Below, in pieces: positions 1 through 9,977 of a stretch of DNA of 16,310 nucleotides (positions within the stretch are counted from its first letter, which is position 1; every line of letters begins with the position of its first letter). Source of the stretch: DATECU01 sp035286745 (lineage in GTDB: Bacteria > Acidobacteriota > Vicinamibacteria > Fen-336). The stretch spans positions 1 through 16,310 of the forward strand of contig DATECU010000223.1 in NCBI GenBank assembly GCA_035286745.1. Direction: 5' to 3'. Position numbers and translations under genes: made by a program. Below the pieces are notes generated by a model that was not told where the DNA came from, searched no databases, and saw nothing but the letters and a program-made list of their open reading frames with translations.

Positions 1-1
1 G

Positions 2-655
2 GTGGCGCCGCTGGCCGGGGTCGGCCGCGACTTCCCGCTCTCCATCGAGAAGCTGTCTCCGGTGCTTGCGTTCTACGTGGTCCAGGATTGGCACCAGGGG
101 TGCGAACGCTGCCTCCAGCTCCTGCGCTACGGGGGTACCGGCCACAGCCTCGGCATCCACAGCCGCGACGACGCCGTGATCCGGGAGTTCGCCCTCAAGA
201 AGCCGGTGTTCCGCATTGTCGCCAACACCCAGACCTCGCTGGGCGCCACCGGCTACACCACCGGCCTGGCGCCGTCGATGAGCCTGGGCTGCGGGGCCTA
301 CGCCGGCAACATCACCTCGGACAACATCACCCCGCTCCACCTCATCAACATCAAACGTCTGGCCTATGAATGGCCGCGGGAGCTGCGGAACGCCGCCTCC
401 GCGGGACTCCACGACCAGGTGGCGGCCTTCGTGGCCGAGCAAGTGGGCAGTGGCGGGCCGGCGCCGTCAGCCGTTCGACCGCCCGCAGACGCGTCCACTT
501 CGGCGCCGCCGGCTCTCGACTTCGTCTGTGAGGACGATGTCCGCCGGGCCCTGCGCGAAGGCCGGACCCTCCGCATCAAGCCCAAGGCGATCATCACCCC
601 AGCCGCCCGCGAGGTGGCGGAGGGCAAGGGCGTCCTGGTGAGCGAAGGGGCCTGA
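2..655 (+). CDS. CoA-acylating aldehyde dehydrogenase (microcompartment EutE/PduP/AdhE-like), 3' part only
   Basis: Partial gene whose frame is open to the left edge; the visible 217 residues are the C-terminal part of an enzyme usually near 450-500 residues. The family oxidises an aldehyde to acyl-CoA with NAD+. Residues 44-124 match the C-terminal half of the AdhE/EutE catalytic domain: GGTGHSLGIHS, then VANTQTSLGATGYTTGLAPS, SLGCGAYAGN and ITPLHLINIKRLAYE. The catalytic cysteine lies upstream, outside the window. After residue 148 comes a Gly/Pro/Ala/Ser-rich linker (about 149-172), then a small module (173-217) with a predicted amphipathic helix (FVCEDDVRRALREGRTLRI) and an IITPAAREVAEGKGV motif. 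A linker plus helix is how microcompartment enzymes carry encapsulation peptides, and ITPAAR-like motifs recur in microcompartment accessory proteins. Placement in a microcompartment is inferred because no shell gene is visible. The family call is secure; the apparent GTG at base 2 is not taken as the true start. Confidence 0.85.
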   Translation: MAPLAGVGRDFPLSIEKLSPVLAFYVVQDWHQGCERCLQLLRYGGTGHSLGIHSRDDAVIREFALKKPVFRIVANTQTSLGATGYTTGLAPSMSLGCGAYAGNITSDNITPLHLINIKRLAYEWPRELRNAASAGLHDQVAAFVAEQVGSGGPAPSAVRPPADASTSAPPALDFVCEDDVRRALREGRTLRIKPKAIITPAAREVAEGKGVLVSEGA

Positions 656-690
656 GGCCGGCTTTCCGCTTCCAGAAGCCTGGTAACTCG

Positions 691-699
691 TGCTACCGT
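691..699 (+). promoter_or_regulatory. Possible TG-extended -10 element upstream of the lytic transglycosylase gene
   Basis: TGCTACCGT lies 52 bases before the ATG at 752 and resembles the extended -10 pattern TGnTAnnnT. No good -35 box stands at 17-18 bases (TTCCAG at 670-675 is poor). It is kept because very similar boxes occur upstream of the M23 and secA genes. Weak on its own. Confidence 0.3.
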
Positions 700-751
700 A
701 TCGCAGTTTGGTGCGTCGGCTCGGCTGGCGGTCGCTTCGCCGGAGGCACGG

Positions 752-2410
752 ATGAGAGAGGGTGGAAAGCGGATTCTGGTGGCGACCGCCGGTCTAGCGG
801 CGTTCGCCTGCGCCCACTCCGCTCCCTCCGTCAAGCCCGTTCTCCAACCCGCAGCCCCCAAGGTCACCGAAGCCGACCCAATCGTCCGCCTGATCGCGAT
901 GGCGGACGCCCACTTGGCTCGAGGTCTGGCGGAGGGCCGTGCCGGCCACTTGAACCAGGCGCGAGGGGAGTTCGACAAGGCCCTCGAGGTGTACCTGACG
1001 GTGCCGGGGGGAGCGCGTGCCAACCCCCGGATCGCCAACGCCTACCAGCGCACCCTGGAGACCATCCAGCTCCACGAGTTCGAAGCCCTGGCTGCCGGGG
1101 ACGGCTTTATCGAGACACCCTCGGAGCCCGCCTCCATCGACGCCGTCTCCGAAATCCCGCTGGGTGAGGCCGAACCCACCGAAGAGTCGCGCCGGGTCGC
1201 CGAGGAGGCGGTCAAGGAAGAGGCGCCGGATGTCCCCATTCTGCTGAACGATCAGGTGCTGGCTTGCATCGACCTCTACCAGGGCCCGCTCCGCGACTGG
1301 TTCGGGGAGGCCCTGAACCGCGGCGGCCGCTATCTGCCCCACATCCGAGAGGTCTTCGCCGCCGAGGGCATCCCCCAGGATCTCGCCTACGTGGCTCTGG
1401 TGGAGAGCGCGTTCAAGACCGGCGCCCTTTCGCGCGCCAAGGCCAAGGGCGTCTGGCAGTTCATCTCGGCCACCGGGAAGCGCTTCGGCCTGGCCCAGGA
1501 CTGGTGGGTGGACGAGCGCAGCGACCCCGAGAAGGCCACCCGGGCCGCCGCCAGCTACTTGAAGCAGCTCCACCAGATGTTCCAGGACTGGAATCTGGCG
1601 CTGGCAGCCTACAACGCCGGCGAGGGCAAGGTGCAGCGGGGCATCAACCGGTACGGCACCAGCGATTTCTGGGAGCTGGCCAAGACGCGAGCCTTCAAGC
1701 GCGAGACCAAGAACTACGTGCCCATGATCCACGCCGCCATCGTGGTGGCCAAGGCACCCGAACGCTACGGCTTCACCGTCGATCCGCAGGCGGCCCCCGC
1801 CTACGACATGGTGGCGGTGGACGGAGCCGTCGACCTCCGGGTGGTGGCCGAATGTGGGGAGAACCAGGTCGCCGATATTCGGGAGCTGAACCCCGAGCTG
1901 CGCCGTCTGGCCACGCCCGCCAAACGCAGCTTCGCCCTCAAGGTCCCGGCCGGGGCCGGGGACCGCATTGCCGCCTGCCTGGCCAGCCTGCCCGTCGAGA
2001 AGCGGGTCACCTTCAGGACCCATCTGGTCGCCCGGGGGGAGACGCTCTCCAGCGTGGCCCGGCTCTACGGAAGCCGAGTGAAGGACATCGCCGAGGCCAA
2101 CGGTCTGTCACCAAAGCGCCGCCTGTCCAGGGGGACCGAGCTGATCATCCCGGTGCGGGACGCGGGGCGGGCCGCCACCTCCGCGCCGCGTCAGGTCCGC
2201 AACACCGTGGAGCCGAAGCTGGAACCGCGGGCGTCGGGGGCCAGCGAACGGGTCCGCATCAGCTACACGATCAAGGCCGGCGACACCCTGGCCACCATCG
2301 CCTCCAGGTACAACACGACGGTCCGCGAGCTGCAGGCCTGGAACAGCCTGCGAGGCTCACGCATCGCCGCCGGTAACACCCTCACCGTCTACACCCGCCG
2401 CGCCGACTAG
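752..2410 (+). CDS. mltD: MltD-like membrane-bound lytic murein transglycosylase with LysM domains
   Basis: The protein has 552 residues. Enzymes of this family cleave the MurNAc-GlcNAc bond of peptidoglycan with formation of 1,6-anhydroMurNAc, in the periplasm. The N-terminus has a basic start, a hydrophobic stretch and Cys20 in a loose lipobox (AFAC), which suggests an outer-membrane lipoprotein. A helical TPR-like stretch spans about 44-110, followed by an acidic linker. The SLT catalytic domain covers about 185-340, with the likely catalytic Glu218 in ALVESAF, then GVWQFISATGKRFGL and the conserved AAYNAGEGKV. A degenerate LysM-like segment may lie at about 350-405. Two clear LysM domains follow at about 422-467 and 503-547 for peptidoglycan binding. 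The start is set by GGAGG (742-746) five bases before ATG. It appears monocistronic, with about 96-124 bases of non-coding sequence on each side. The gene name follows domain order; the exact Mlt subclass is less sure than the activity. Confidence 0.9.
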   Translation: MREGGKRILVATAGLAAFACAHSAPSVKPVLQPAAPKVTEADPIVRLIAMADAHLARGLAEGRAGHLNQARGEFDKALEVYLTVPGGARANPRIANAYQRTLETIQLHEFEALAAGDGFIETPSEPASIDAVSEIPLGEAEPTEESRRVAEEAVKEEAPDVPILLNDQVLACIDLYQGPLRDWFGEALNRGGRYLPHIREVFAAEGIPQDLAYVALVESAFKTGALSRAKAKGVWQFISATGKRFGLAQDWWVDERSDPEKATRAAASYLKQLHQMFQDWNLALAAYNAGEGKVQRGINRYGTSDFWELAKTRAFKRETKNYVPMIHAAIVVAKAPERYGFTVDPQAAPAYDMVAVDGAVDLRVVAECGENQVADIRELNPELRRLATPAKRSFALKVPAGAGDRIAACLASLPVEKRVTFRTHLVARGETLSSVARLYGSRVKDIAEANGLSPKRRLSRGTELIIPVRDAGRAATSAPRQVRNTVEPKLEPRASGASERVRISYTIKAGDTLATIASRYNTTVRELQAWNSLRGSRIAAGNTLTVYTRRAD

Positions 2411-2429
2411 GATCCCCGCCCACCGGATC
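2411..2429 (+). terminator. Weak hairpin just after the lytic transglycosylase stop codon
   Basis: GATCC at 2411-2415 can pair with GGATC at 2425-2429 around a nine-base loop directly after the TAG stop. There is no T-run after it, so it is at most a weak terminator. The rest of the gap up to 2534 shows TTGACC at 2496 and TTGACT at 2505 but no matching -10 box. Confidence 0.15.
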
Positions 2430-2534
2430 GGACCCGTTCGGACCACCCCCTGACGTAAGCTGCTGCCTGCGGGCTCTCCCCCCGAGCAAAGCCGTTTGAC
2501 CCTGTTGACTGTCGACTTCCGTTCGGGAGGACCC

Positions 2535-4046
2535 ATGCTCGCCACCACCCTGACCGCGGCCGTCATCGGCGTCGAGGGCCATCTGATCCGCATCGAGGCC
2601 GACACCACGGGCGGCTTCCCCAAGTTCACGCTGCTCGGCCTCCCCGATTCGGCGGTCAAGGAAAGCGAAGGCCGGATTCGCGCGGCTCTTCGCAACTGCG
2701 GCTACGCCTTCAAGTGGGACCGCCGCATCACCGTCAACATGGCCCCCGCCAGCTTGCGCAAAGTGGGGTCGTCCTACGACCTGGCGACCGCCCTCGGGCT
2801 TCTGGCCGCGGACGGCCTGCTCCCCGGGGCGCCTCTCCGCGACCTTCTGCTGGTGGGCGAACTGGCGCTAGACGGAGCCGTTCGACCGGTGACGGGAGTC
2901 CTCCCCATGATGATCGTCGCCAAGCACCAGGGGCTCAAAGCCGCCATCGTGCCGGTGGCGAATGCCGGCGAGGCCGCGATCGTTGAGGGCATCGCGGTCT
3001 ACCCGGTCGCCTCCCTGACCGAAGCCGCCAGCCTGGCGGCGGCGGAAACCCGGCCAGCGCCGCCAATGAAGGCGAACCCGCAGACTCAGGGCACCCGGGT
3101 CGCCGACTTGGCGGAGGTGCGGGGCCAGGCCCTGGCCCGCCGTGCCCTGGAGATCGCCGCCGCCGGAGGCCACAACCTGCTGTTCAAGGGACCCCCGGGG
3201 TCCGGAAAGACCATGCTTGCCCGCCGCCTTCCGGGCATCCTCCCACCTCTGACGCCAGACGAGGCCTTGGAAGCCACCGCCATCCACTCGGCCTCCGGGG
3301 CGCGCTTGGAAGGCCTGCTCCGGGCGCGTCCGTTCCGCAGCCCACACCACACGGCGAGCGATGTCGCCCTGGTCGGGGGCGGGACCATTCCCCGGCCCGG
3401 GGAGGTGAGCCTGGCCCACAACGGCGTGCTGTTCCTTGACGAGCTGCCGGAGTTCAGGCGGCACGTCCTGGAGGCGCTGCGGCAGCCGCTCGAGGAGGGA
3501 TCGGTGACCATCAGTCGAGCCCGGGGCAGCCTCACTCTGCCCGCCCGTTTCCAGTTGGTGGCCGCCATGAACCCCTGCCCTTGCGGCTTTCTGGGCAGCG
3601 CGGTGAGAGGTTGCTCTTGCACCCCGGAGCAGATCCGTCGCTACCAGAGCCGGGTGTCCGGCCCGCTGCTGGACCGGATCGACGTGCATGTCGAGGTTCC
3701 GTCGGTTCCCTTTGCCGACCTGACGGGGCCCAAGGGCGAGTCCTCGGCAGCGGTGGCGACTCGGGTGGCGGCCGCGCGGGGCCGCCAGTTGGCGCGAGCA
3801 GCGGCGACACAGGTCTGGGTCAACGCCTCCCTGCCCCCGGAGGTGCTGCGCTCTGTGGCAGCTCCGGACCCGGCCGGGCTCGGCCTGTTGGGTAGGGCCG
3901 TGGAGCGGTGGGGGCTGACCGGCCGAGCCTACGATCGCGTCCTGCGCGTGGCTCGCACCCTCGCCGACTTGGCCGAGTCGCCGTGCGTCCGGAGTGAGCA
4001 CGTGGCAGAGGCCCTTCAGTTCCGATGTGGAGAGTTGCAGGCGTGA
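2535..4046 (+). CDS. comM: YifB/ComM-family Mg-chelatase-like AAA+ ATPase
   Basis: The protein has 503 residues, the usual family length. ComM is a hexameric AAA+ helicase that promotes branch migration when single-stranded DNA integrates during natural transformation. Its homologues are widespread, also in species not known to be competent. The N-terminal Lon-protease-like domain spans about 1-170, with the typical GLPDSAVKESEGRIRAAL stretch. The ATPase core follows: Walker A GPPGSGKT at 219-226, RPFRSPHHTASDVALVGGG at 266-283, and Walker B VLFLDE at 298-303. A cysteine-rich MNPCPCGFLGS segment with further CSC (345-362) is typical of the family. The chosen ATG has GGGAGG (2525-2530) four bases upstream; an in-frame start at 2496 lacks a ribosome binding site and would add 13 unconserved residues. 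It is flanked by non-coding DNA on both sides, so it is probably its own transcription unit. Confidence 0.95.
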   Translation: MLATTLTAAVIGVEGHLIRIEADTTGGFPKFTLLGLPDSAVKESEGRIRAALRNCGYAFKWDRRITVNMAPASLRKVGSSYDLATALGLLAADGLLPGAPLRDLLLVGELALDGAVRPVTGVLPMMIVAKHQGLKAAIVPVANAGEAAIVEGIAVYPVASLTEAASLAAAETRPAPPMKANPQTQGTRVADLAEVRGQALARRALEIAAAGGHNLLFKGPPGSGKTMLARRLPGILPPLTPDEALEATAIHSASGARLEGLLRARPFRSPHHTASDVALVGGGTIPRPGEVSLAHNGVLFLDELPEFRRHVLEALRQPLEEGSVTISRARGSLTLPARFQLVAAMNPCPCGFLGSAVRGCSCTPEQIRRYQSRVSGPLLDRIDVHVEVPSVPFADLTGPKGESSAAVATRVAAARGRQLARAAATQVWVNASLPPEVLRSVAAPDPAGLGLLGRAVERWGLTGRAYDRVLRVARTLADLAESPCVRSEHVAEALQFRCGELQA

Positions 4047-4055
4047 TACAAGGCG

Positions 4056-4088
4056 ACCTTCTCCGCCTCCAAGTTCTTGGAGAAAGGT
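4056..4088 (+). terminator. Bipartite hairpin after comM, possible terminator
   Basis: CTCCAAG (4067-4073) pairs perfectly with CTTGGAG (4076-4082). Outside it, ACCTT (4056-4060) pairs with AAGGT (4084-4088), leaving CTCCGC as a left bulge and one A on the right. An alternative fold pairs ACCTTCTCC (4056-4064) with GGAGAAAGGT (4079-4088), apart from one bulged base. It lies 10 bases after the comM stop and immediately before the -35 box of the next gene, which suits a terminator. No U-tract follows, so it may be weak or Rho-assisted. Confidence 0.4.
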
Positions 4089-4089
4089 G

Positions 4090-4119
4090 TTGACCTCCGC
4101 TTCCGGCGCGTGCTAGCCT
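4090..4119 (+). promoter_or_regulatory. Promoter candidate for the M23 peptidase gene
   Basis: A -35 box TTGACC (4090-4095) is followed after 18 bases by TAGCCT (4114-4119), which is preceded by TG at 4111-4112 to give an extended -10 (TGCTAGCCT). Transcription would start near 4126, leaving a leader of about 70 bases before the ATG at 4199. The layout matches the secA promoter and directly follows the comM hairpin. Confidence 0.5.
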
Positions 4120-4198
4120 CCTTGAGCTTTTGTGGGTGCGAGGCCAACGGCCTACCGTCCATTGTGGCAAGCCGTTCCACAGGTGAGTGGGAGGAAAG

Positions 4199-5092
4199 AT
4201 GGCCAACGAGTTCTACACCCTGATCGTTGTGCCTCATGCGAAAGCCCGGTTCCGCAAGCTCCAGGTGTCGGTACGTCTGATGAAGTGGGCCGCCGGGATC
4301 GTAGGGACCGTCAGCCTGATCGGCCTGGGCATTCTGGTTCACTACACGCGGATCGCTTTCGAAGTCCACGAGCTCCGTCAGCTCAAGGCTGAGAACCAAG
4401 TCCTCCTGGCCAAGACCAAGGAGTACGAGGAGAACGCCGGCAAGCTCCAGAGCAAGGTCCAGGTGCTTCAGAACATGGTGACCAAGCTCGGGGTCATGGC
4501 CGGCATCGAGCAGTCGCTCCCCGACTCCCAAGTCGGTGGGGTGGGCGGCGTTCCGGGCACCGAGTCGGTGGCCCCCATCCGCGAGCCACGCCCTCTGGAT
4601 ACGATGGACGAGCGGCTCGACAGCCTGACCGACAAGTCGGCCAAGCTGGAGGCCTTCTTCAGGGACCAGAAGGTCCTCCTGGCCTCGACCCCCTCCATCT
4701 GGCCGGTTCGAGGCTACCTCTCCGCCACCTTCGGCAACCGACTGGATCCCTTCACCGGCCAGCGGGACTTCCATCCCGGCCTCGACATCTCGACCCCGAT
4801 GGGCACGGCGATCCATGCCCCTGCGGAAGGTGTCGTCATCTCCTGCGGCGCCAAGGGCGGCTACGGCAACACCATCGTGATCGACCACGGCAACGGGATC
4901 GTCACCCGCTACGGCCATCTGGCCGCCTACTCCGTGAAGCCCGGGCAGCGCGTCCGTCGCGGCGATGCCATTGGAGCCGTCGGCAGCACCGGTCGCTCCA
5001 CCGGTCCTCATCTGCACTACGAGGTCTGGATCAGGGACCAGGCGCAGAACCCCACTCACTACATCCTCGACGAATACCGCACCTTCGGTTAG
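4199..5092 (+). CDS. Membrane-anchored M23 (LytM-type) zinc metallopeptidase
   Basis: The protein has 297 residues. M23 peptidases hydrolyse peptide cross-links or stems in peptidoglycan. A basic N-terminal segment (1-28) precedes one membrane helix (about 30-49), so the rest should face the periplasm. A charged coiled coil follows (about 53-98), then a low-complexity linker (about 105-135). The M23 domain (about 165-290) has the complete metal set: His192 and Asp196 in HPGLD, His240 in RYGHL, and His271 and His273 in GPHLHYE. Because these residues are intact, an active enzyme is expected rather than an EnvC-like degenerate activator. GGAGG (4190-4194) stands four bases before ATG 4199; a GTG at 4187 in the same frame would overlap that site and is less likely. 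The gene has its own putative promoter and precedes secA by 159 bases. Its substrate cannot be told from sequence. Confidence 0.92.
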   Translation: MANEFYTLIVVPHAKARFRKLQVSVRLMKWAAGIVGTVSLIGLGILVHYTRIAFEVHELRQLKAENQVLLAKTKEYEENAGKLQSKVQVLQNMVTKLGVMAGIEQSLPDSQVGGVGGVPGTESVAPIREPRPLDTMDERLDSLTDKSAKLEAFFRDQKVLLASTPSIWPVRGYLSATFGNRLDPFTGQRDFHPGLDISTPMGTAIHAPAEGVVISCGAKGGYGNTIVIDHGNGIVTRYGHLAAYSVKPGQRVRRGDAIGAVGSTGRSTGPHLHYEVWIRDQAQNPTHYILDEYRTFG

Positions 5093-5135
5093 GCGCCAAG
5101 GGCCCGCCGGCGAAGGGCGAGGCCGCTCAGGGGGT

Positions 5136-5164
5136 TTGACCGACCCGGGAGGGGCTGGTAACCT
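5136..5164 (+). promoter_or_regulatory. Promoter for secA, sigma-70-like with extended -10
   Basis: TTGACC (5136-5141) and TAACCT (5159-5164) are separated by exactly 17 bases, with TG at 5156-5157 forming an extended -10 (TGGTAACCT). The predicted start near 5171 gives a leader of about 80 bases before the TTG start at 5252. This is the best promoter in the window. Confidence 0.6.
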
Positions 5165-5230
5165 GTCGGGTCAAGCTGGAGTCGACACTCGCGCCCCGGG
5201 GGTGTTCCCGAGGCCCATGCTCCCGCCCAG

Positions 5231-5247
5231 CCGGGTTGACCCGGAGG
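5231..5247 (+). promoter_or_regulatory. Ribosome binding site of secA overlapping a GC-only hairpin
   Basis: CCGGG (5231-5235) pairs with CCCGG (5240-5244) around a TTGA tetraloop. The Shine-Dalgarno GGAGG (5243-5247) shares its first two bases with the right arm and stands four bases before a TTG start codon. The structure could limit secA translation; that role is inference. Confidence 0.4.
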
Positions 5248-5251
5248 TGTC

Positions 5252-8455
<3,204 letters not shown>

Positions 8456-8513
8456 CAACCAACGTCGAGGGCGGGGACAGCGAAGACGTCGTGTCCTGGC
8501 AGGGGTGAAACGA

Positions 8514-9977
8514 ATGATCGAGGACAACATCGCTCTTGCGCTCACCTTCGACGACGTGCTGCTGGTGCCCCAGAAGTCGGACGTCTTGCCCTCGGAAGTC
8601 GACATCACCACCAAACTCACCCGCAACATCAGCCTCAAGGTCCCCATCGTCTCGGCGGCCATGGACACCGTCACCGAAGCCCATCTGGCCATCGCCATCG
8701 CCCAGGAGGGCGGCCTGGGCTTCATCCACAAGAACATGTCGGTCGAGGCGCAGGCCTCGGAGGTGGACAAGGTCAAGCGCTCGGAGTCGGGAATGATCGT
8801 GGACCCGGTCACCATTGCCCCCGACGCACCGGTGGCCGCGGCCCTGGAGCTGATGGCCAAGTTCCGCATCAGCGGGGTGCCGGTCACCGTGGGCAGCAAG
8901 CTGGTGGGGATCCTGACCAACCGCGATCTCCGCTTCGAGACCCGCACCCACCTTCCGGTCTCCGAGCTGATGACCAAGAAGGACCTGATCACGGTGTCGG
9001 TGGGCACCACCCTGGAGGAGGCCAAGGAAATCCTGCACCGCCACAAGGTGGAGAAGCTCCTGGTGGTGGACAAGGACTACAACCTGAAGGGCCTGATCAC
9101 GGTCAAGGACATCCAGAAGCAGATCAAGTACCCGAGCGCCTGCAAGGATTCGTTAGGCCGCTTGCGGGTGGGGGCTGCCCTGGGGGTGTCGGCTGACGTC
9201 CTGGAGCGGGCCAGCGCCCTGGTGGAGGCCAAGGTGGACCTGGTGGCGGTCGACACCGCCCACGGCCACAGCCGAAAGGTGCTGGATACGGTGGAGGCGA
9301 TCCGGAAGCGCTTCCCGGACCTGGAGGTGGTCGCCGGCAACGTGGGCACCTACGAGGGGGCGCGGGATCTGGTCTCGGCCGGGGTGGCCGCGGTCAAGGT
9401 GGGGATGGGGCCGGGCTCCATCTGCACCACCCGCGTGGTCTCCGGGGCCGGGATGCCGCAGATCACCGCGGTGGCGGAGGCGGCTCGAGCCTGCGCTCCC
9501 AGTGGAACCCCCATCATCGCCGACGGGGGCATCAAGTTCTCCGGTGACCTGGTGAAGGCCATCGCCGCCGGCGCCCATTCGGTGATGATCGGGTCTCTCT
9601 TCGCGGGTACCGACGAAAGCCCGGGCGAGCTGATCCTGCGCCAGGGTCGCTCCTTCAAGAGCTACCGCGGCATGGGGTCGCTGGGTGCCATGAAGGAGGG
9701 CTCGCGGGACCGTTACTTCCAGGAGTTCGAAGCCAACTCCCAGAAGCTGGTGCCCGAGGGCATCGAGGGCATGGTGCCCTACAAGGGGCCGCTCTCGGCC
9801 ATGATCCAGCAACTGGTCGGCGGGCTCCGTTCCGGCATGGGATACTGCGGCACCACCAGCATCGGGGACCTGCAGGCGGGCAGCCGCTTTGTGCGGATCT
9901 CCTCGGCGGGTCTCAAGGAGAGCCACGTCCACGACGTCATCATCACCAAGGAAGCCCCCAATTACCGCCTGGAGTAG
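8514..9977 (+). CDS. guaB: Inosine-5'-monophosphate dehydrogenase
   Basis: The protein has 487 residues, the standard length. It oxidises IMP to XMP with NAD+, the committed step of guanine nucleotide synthesis, in the cytosol. The N-terminal barrel start TFDDVLLVPQ (11-20) and SAAMDTVTE (47-55) are typical. A pair of CBS domains (about 95-205) is inserted in the barrel and in the family often binds nucleotides for allosteric control. The catalytic loop GPGSICTTR has Cys304, the DGGI phosphate-site motif is at 337-340, and the mobile flap region includes Arg398 in SRDRYFQ. The C-terminal SAGLKESHVHDV and ITKEAPNY are conserved. ATG 8514 has AGGGG (8501-8505) eight bases upstream; GTG 8505 overlaps that site. 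It follows secA by 58 bases with no recognisable promoter and may be co-transcribed with it. A downstream lipoprotein gene overlaps or abuts its 3' end. Confidence 0.97.
   Translation: MIEDNIALALTFDDVLLVPQKSDVLPSEVDITTKLTRNISLKVPIVSAAMDTVTEAHLAIAIAQEGGLGFIHKNMSVEAQASEVDKVKRSESGMIVDPVTIAPDAPVAAALELMAKFRISGVPVTVGSKLVGILTNRDLRFETRTHLPVSELMTKKDLITVSVGTTLEEAKEILHRHKVEKLLVVDKDYNLKGLITVKDIQKQIKYPSACKDSLGRLRVGAALGVSADVLERASALVEAKVDLVAVDTAHGHSRKVLDTVEAIRKRFPDLEVVAGNVGTYEGARDLVSAGVAAVKVGMGPGSICTTRVVSGAGMPQITAVAEAARACAPSGTPIIADGGIKFSGDLVKAIAAGAHSVMIGSLFAGTDESPGELILRQGRSFKSYRGMGSLGAMKEGSRDRYFQEFEANSQKLVPEGIEGMVPYKGPLSAMIQQLVGGLRSGMGYCGTTSIGDLQAGSRFVRISSAGLKESHVHDVIITKEAPNYRLE

Noticed and set aside
794..2023. 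409-codon minus-strand open frame opposite the lytic transglycosylase
   Set aside because: Shadow of a well-supported gene, with compositionally biased translation and no motif.
2868..4001. 377-codon minus-strand open frame opposite comM
   Set aside because: Antisense to all conserved ComM motifs, with no ribosome binding site or motif.
8475..8496. GGACA...TGTCC inverted repeat between secA and guaB
   Set aside because: Only five paired bases with a 12-base loop and no T-run; too weak to call a terminator or operator.
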